A stretch of 64,000 nucleotides of DNA from Erwinia psidii (GTDB taxonomy: Bacteria > Pseudomonadota > Gammaproteobacteria > Enterobacterales > Enterobacteriaceae): contig NZ_RHHM01000008.1 of NCBI RefSeq assembly GCF_003846135.1, forward strand, positions 124,001 through 188,000, in the 5' to 3' direction. The notes beneath the pieces are model-generated. The model ran no database searches. It was not told the origin of the DNA and saw nothing but the letters and a program-made list of their open reading frames with translations. Shown piece after piece: positions 62,650 through 64,000 of this stretch. The position numbers and the translations under genes were made by a program. Position 1 is the first letter of the stretch. Every line of letters starts with the position of its first letter.

Positions 62650-62860
62650 TTATGATCTCCCCAAAGGTAAAATCTTCAGAAATCATCTTTTCTAACTTAT
62701 CTTCCGGTAAGATCTTTCCGCTGTTAGCTTCAAGCTCTACAATCAGCCCAACCAGTAATAGAGAATCAAGGCCCGCGTCATAGACATTCATCGTTAGTAA
62801 ATCATTATTATACTGATGTCCAGTGTTGCGTTCTACAAAAGTATTTATGATATCAATCAT
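62633..62860 (-). CDS. Acyl/aminoacyl carrier protein
   Basis: A 75-residue phosphopantetheine-binding protein. The prosthetic group attaches to Ser33 in DAGLDSLLLVGLI (28-40), a variant of the usual DSL motif; the four-helix pattern and length are typical. It overlaps the dehydrogenase-like gene by 8 bp and the decarboxylase gene by 17 bp, so the three proteins are made together. No phosphopantetheinyl transferase is in the window. Confidence 0.87.
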   Translation of the reverse strand: MIDIINTFVERNTGHQYNNDLLTMNVYDAGLDSLLLVGLIVELEANSGKILPEDKLEKMISEDFTFGEIINAFSE

Positions 62861-63914
62861 TTTTATCTCGCTTGAATTTTTTCAGGATTTGTAATGTTTC
62901 GATGTTAATCTTATTTAAATCAGCATTGTTAAACATGAGCGGAGCAGATAATAAATCGGTATAGGCCTGTTGAAACCAGTTGTTTTCCTCTCGTTTCTGA
63001 TAGCCTTCTTTAAATCCCAGTATATCCAGCATAATTTTCATTCCGCTACATACATTCTCTGCAATGATTATTTTTGCTGAGTTATTATGAATGTGCTGCT
63101 CAAGTACATCAGTGATTTTTTCTTTATTTAAAGCAGGGAAGTGGTGTTCAAGACGCTCGATCAGGCATGAATTAATGAGATCTATATTTATTACCTGTTG
63201 CATTTTTTCATAATGGTAAAATTTATATTCTTTTACGGTACGCCTTACATAGTGCAATGCCCGATTGAACATAGCTGCCCAGGATATTCCCCAGTAAAGA
63301 TGAGCATAAAAGGCCAACACATTGTTCGACAGATTCAGATTATGATCGTCTATGATATAGCAAGATTTCTTCTGAACGCTGAATTCTACCCTCTCAATTC
63401 TATTTCCTGTCATACCCCAGGTCTCAATCGTCTCCTCTTTTTCAATATGCAGATCGTTCTTATGGCAAAAAACGATTGAATTTTTAGTGCCTACCAACCC
63501 AGTAAAGATGAGATGAGTGGCTTCAGCGAAATAACTTACACAGGGGCAATTTCTGGTCAGAAGTTCAGCATTAGCTTCAAGGCATACTCTGCTGTTCAGG
63601 CTCGCCCCTTTTACTGAGGTTGTTGCCGATGCAATTAATCCCGTGTGTTTCAGGCTGCTGATGGAGGACATTTTGAGCACATTTACAGCTTGCATATGCT
63701 GGCTGAAGGTCACTGCAAGAGAAAGCGAGACGGCTGTCAACTGCTCAATTATTGACCGGATGTCTTTATGTCCGAATTCATTTTTTAAATACAGGTCATT
63801 GAAATGACTCTCACATAGCCGACGGGACAGTTCGTCAATGTTTTTAGATTGAATAATAAACTCTACTAAATTAACTTCATGTTGAAAATTTACTGATAAT
63901 TCTGGATTCTTCAT
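62853..63914 (-). CDS. Acyl-CoA-dehydrogenase-like protein
   Basis: A 353-residue protein with the general layout of acyl-CoA dehydrogenases: a helical N-domain with AVSLSLAVTFSQHMQAVNVL (61-80), a beta domain with TGLIASATTSVKGASL (91-106) and ETWGMTGNRIERVEF (164-178), and a helical C-domain. Sequence divergence is large and I cannot see the catalytic Glu or the full FAD-binding motif, so the activity is uncertain. Next to a carrier protein it may oxidise a carrier-bound acyl or amino acyl group. Confidence 0.6.
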   Translation of the reverse strand: MKNPELSVNFQHEVNLVEFIIQSKNIDELSRRLCESHFNDLYLKNEFGHKDIRSIIEQLTAVSLSLAVTFSQHMQAVNVLKMSSISSLKHTGLIASATTSVKGASLNSRVCLEANAELLTRNCPCVSYFAEATHLIFTGLVGTKNSIVFCHKNDLHIEKEETIETWGMTGNRIERVEFSVQKKSCYIIDDHNLNLSNNVLAFYAHLYWGISWAAMFNRALHYVRRTVKEYKFYHYEKMQQVINIDLINSCLIERLEHHFPALNKEKITDVLEQHIHNNSAKIIIAENVCSGMKIMLDILGFKEGYQKREENNWFQQAYTDLLSAPLMFNNADLNKINIETLQILKKFKRDKND

Positions 63915-64000
63915 GGAGGTTTTCCATCAGCTGAGAAATGTGAGGCGCAAGATTGAAATTTTTCTCTTTAATAGCCATCTGATTTATAGATACCGAGAGA
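63877..64000 (-). CDS. C-terminal end of an upstream cluster gene
   Basis: The minus strand is open from the window edge (first full codon 63999) to TGA at 63879-63877, giving 40 residues that end ENLHEESRIISKFST. It overlaps the dehydrogenase-like gene by 38 bp, so it belongs to the same operon. The segment is too short to identify; a loading enzyme for the carrier protein would be expected somewhere upstream. Confidence 0.55.
   Translation of the reverse strand, partial: LSVSINQMAIKEKNFNLAPHISQLMENLHEESRIISKFST

Noticed and set aside
54331-64000. Lasso peptide or other RiPP cluster, suggested by the HPr-kinase and NTP_transf_5 families
   Set aside because: No precursor peptide, cyclase, protease or PqqD-like gene is visible; the carrier protein and decarboxylase point elsewhere. 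The region beyond 64000 could change this.

Overview
The window is a chromosomal segment of an enteric gammaproteobacterium. Gene order and protein sequences match Escherichia coli closely across long blocks (miaA-hfq-hflX-hflK-hflC-yjeT-purA-nsrR-rnr-rlmB; rpsF-priB-rpsR-rplI; cpdB-cysQ-ytfJ-ytfK-ytfL; tamA-tamB-ytfP-ppa; fbp-mpl-darP-pmbA-cybC; dolP-diaA-yraN-lpoA-rsmI). Accessory genes between the blocks differ from E. coli. The overall picture suggests Erwinia/Pantoea or a relative; the genus is an inference, because no rRNA or marker comparison was possible. Layout: 1-10.4 kb holds the miaA-hfq-hfl-purA-nsrR-rnr-rlmB block. 10.4-13.8 kb holds bsmA and yjfP separated by a chemoreceptor gene with a flagellar-type (sigma-28) promoter. 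13.8-16 kb is the S6/PriB/S18/L9 operon, with a leader that resembles the S6:S18-binding autoregulatory RNA. 16.3-17.6 kb has fklB followed by a small peptide gene with a double-glycine-type leader and a near-consensus promoter (a possible class II microcin). 17.6-37.4 kb is mostly conserved core, with a second sigma-28-type chemoreceptor gene at 30.6 kb. 37.4-46.6 kb is a sugar-acid or amino-sugar-acid catabolic cluster: a stand-alone PRD protein, a small glycine-rich SFCGS-type protein, a DUF4312-like protein, two multispan membrane proteins (DUF4311, DUF4310), an amidohydrolase, a DgaE-like PLP ammonia-lyase, a KDPG-type aldolase, a periplasmic lactonase-like propeller and a BglG/MtlR-type PRD regulator. 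46.6-48.5 kb is decayed DNA: a frameshifted PI-PLC-like gene and a dead IS200. 48.5-53.6 kb is core again, ending with the RNase P RNA gene rnpB. Downstream of rnpB, after a short stretch with an orphan small gene and an IS110 stub, begins an AT-rich, all-minus-strand, tightly overlapping gene cluster (54.3 kb to beyond the window end). In transcription order it encodes: the C-terminus of an unknown protein, an acyl-CoA-dehydrogenase-like protein, an acyl/aminoacyl carrier protein, a fold-type-III PLP decarboxylase, an NTP_transf_5-like nucleotidyltransferase, a membrane GT2 glycosyltransferase, a small-molecule nucleotidyltransferase, an APH/choline-kinase-like phosphotransferase, an HPr-kinase-related protein, a nucleoside-kinase-like protein, a Nudix hydrolase, an adenylate-kinase-like protein and an exported class B acid phosphatase. 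I recognise no known pathway with this combination. The carrier protein/decarboxylase pair suggests decarboxylation of a carrier-bound amino acid, as in butirosin BtrI/BtrK. The several kinases with one exported phosphatase suggest a product handled in phosphorylated form and released outside. This cluster is the best candidate for an undescribed system in the window.
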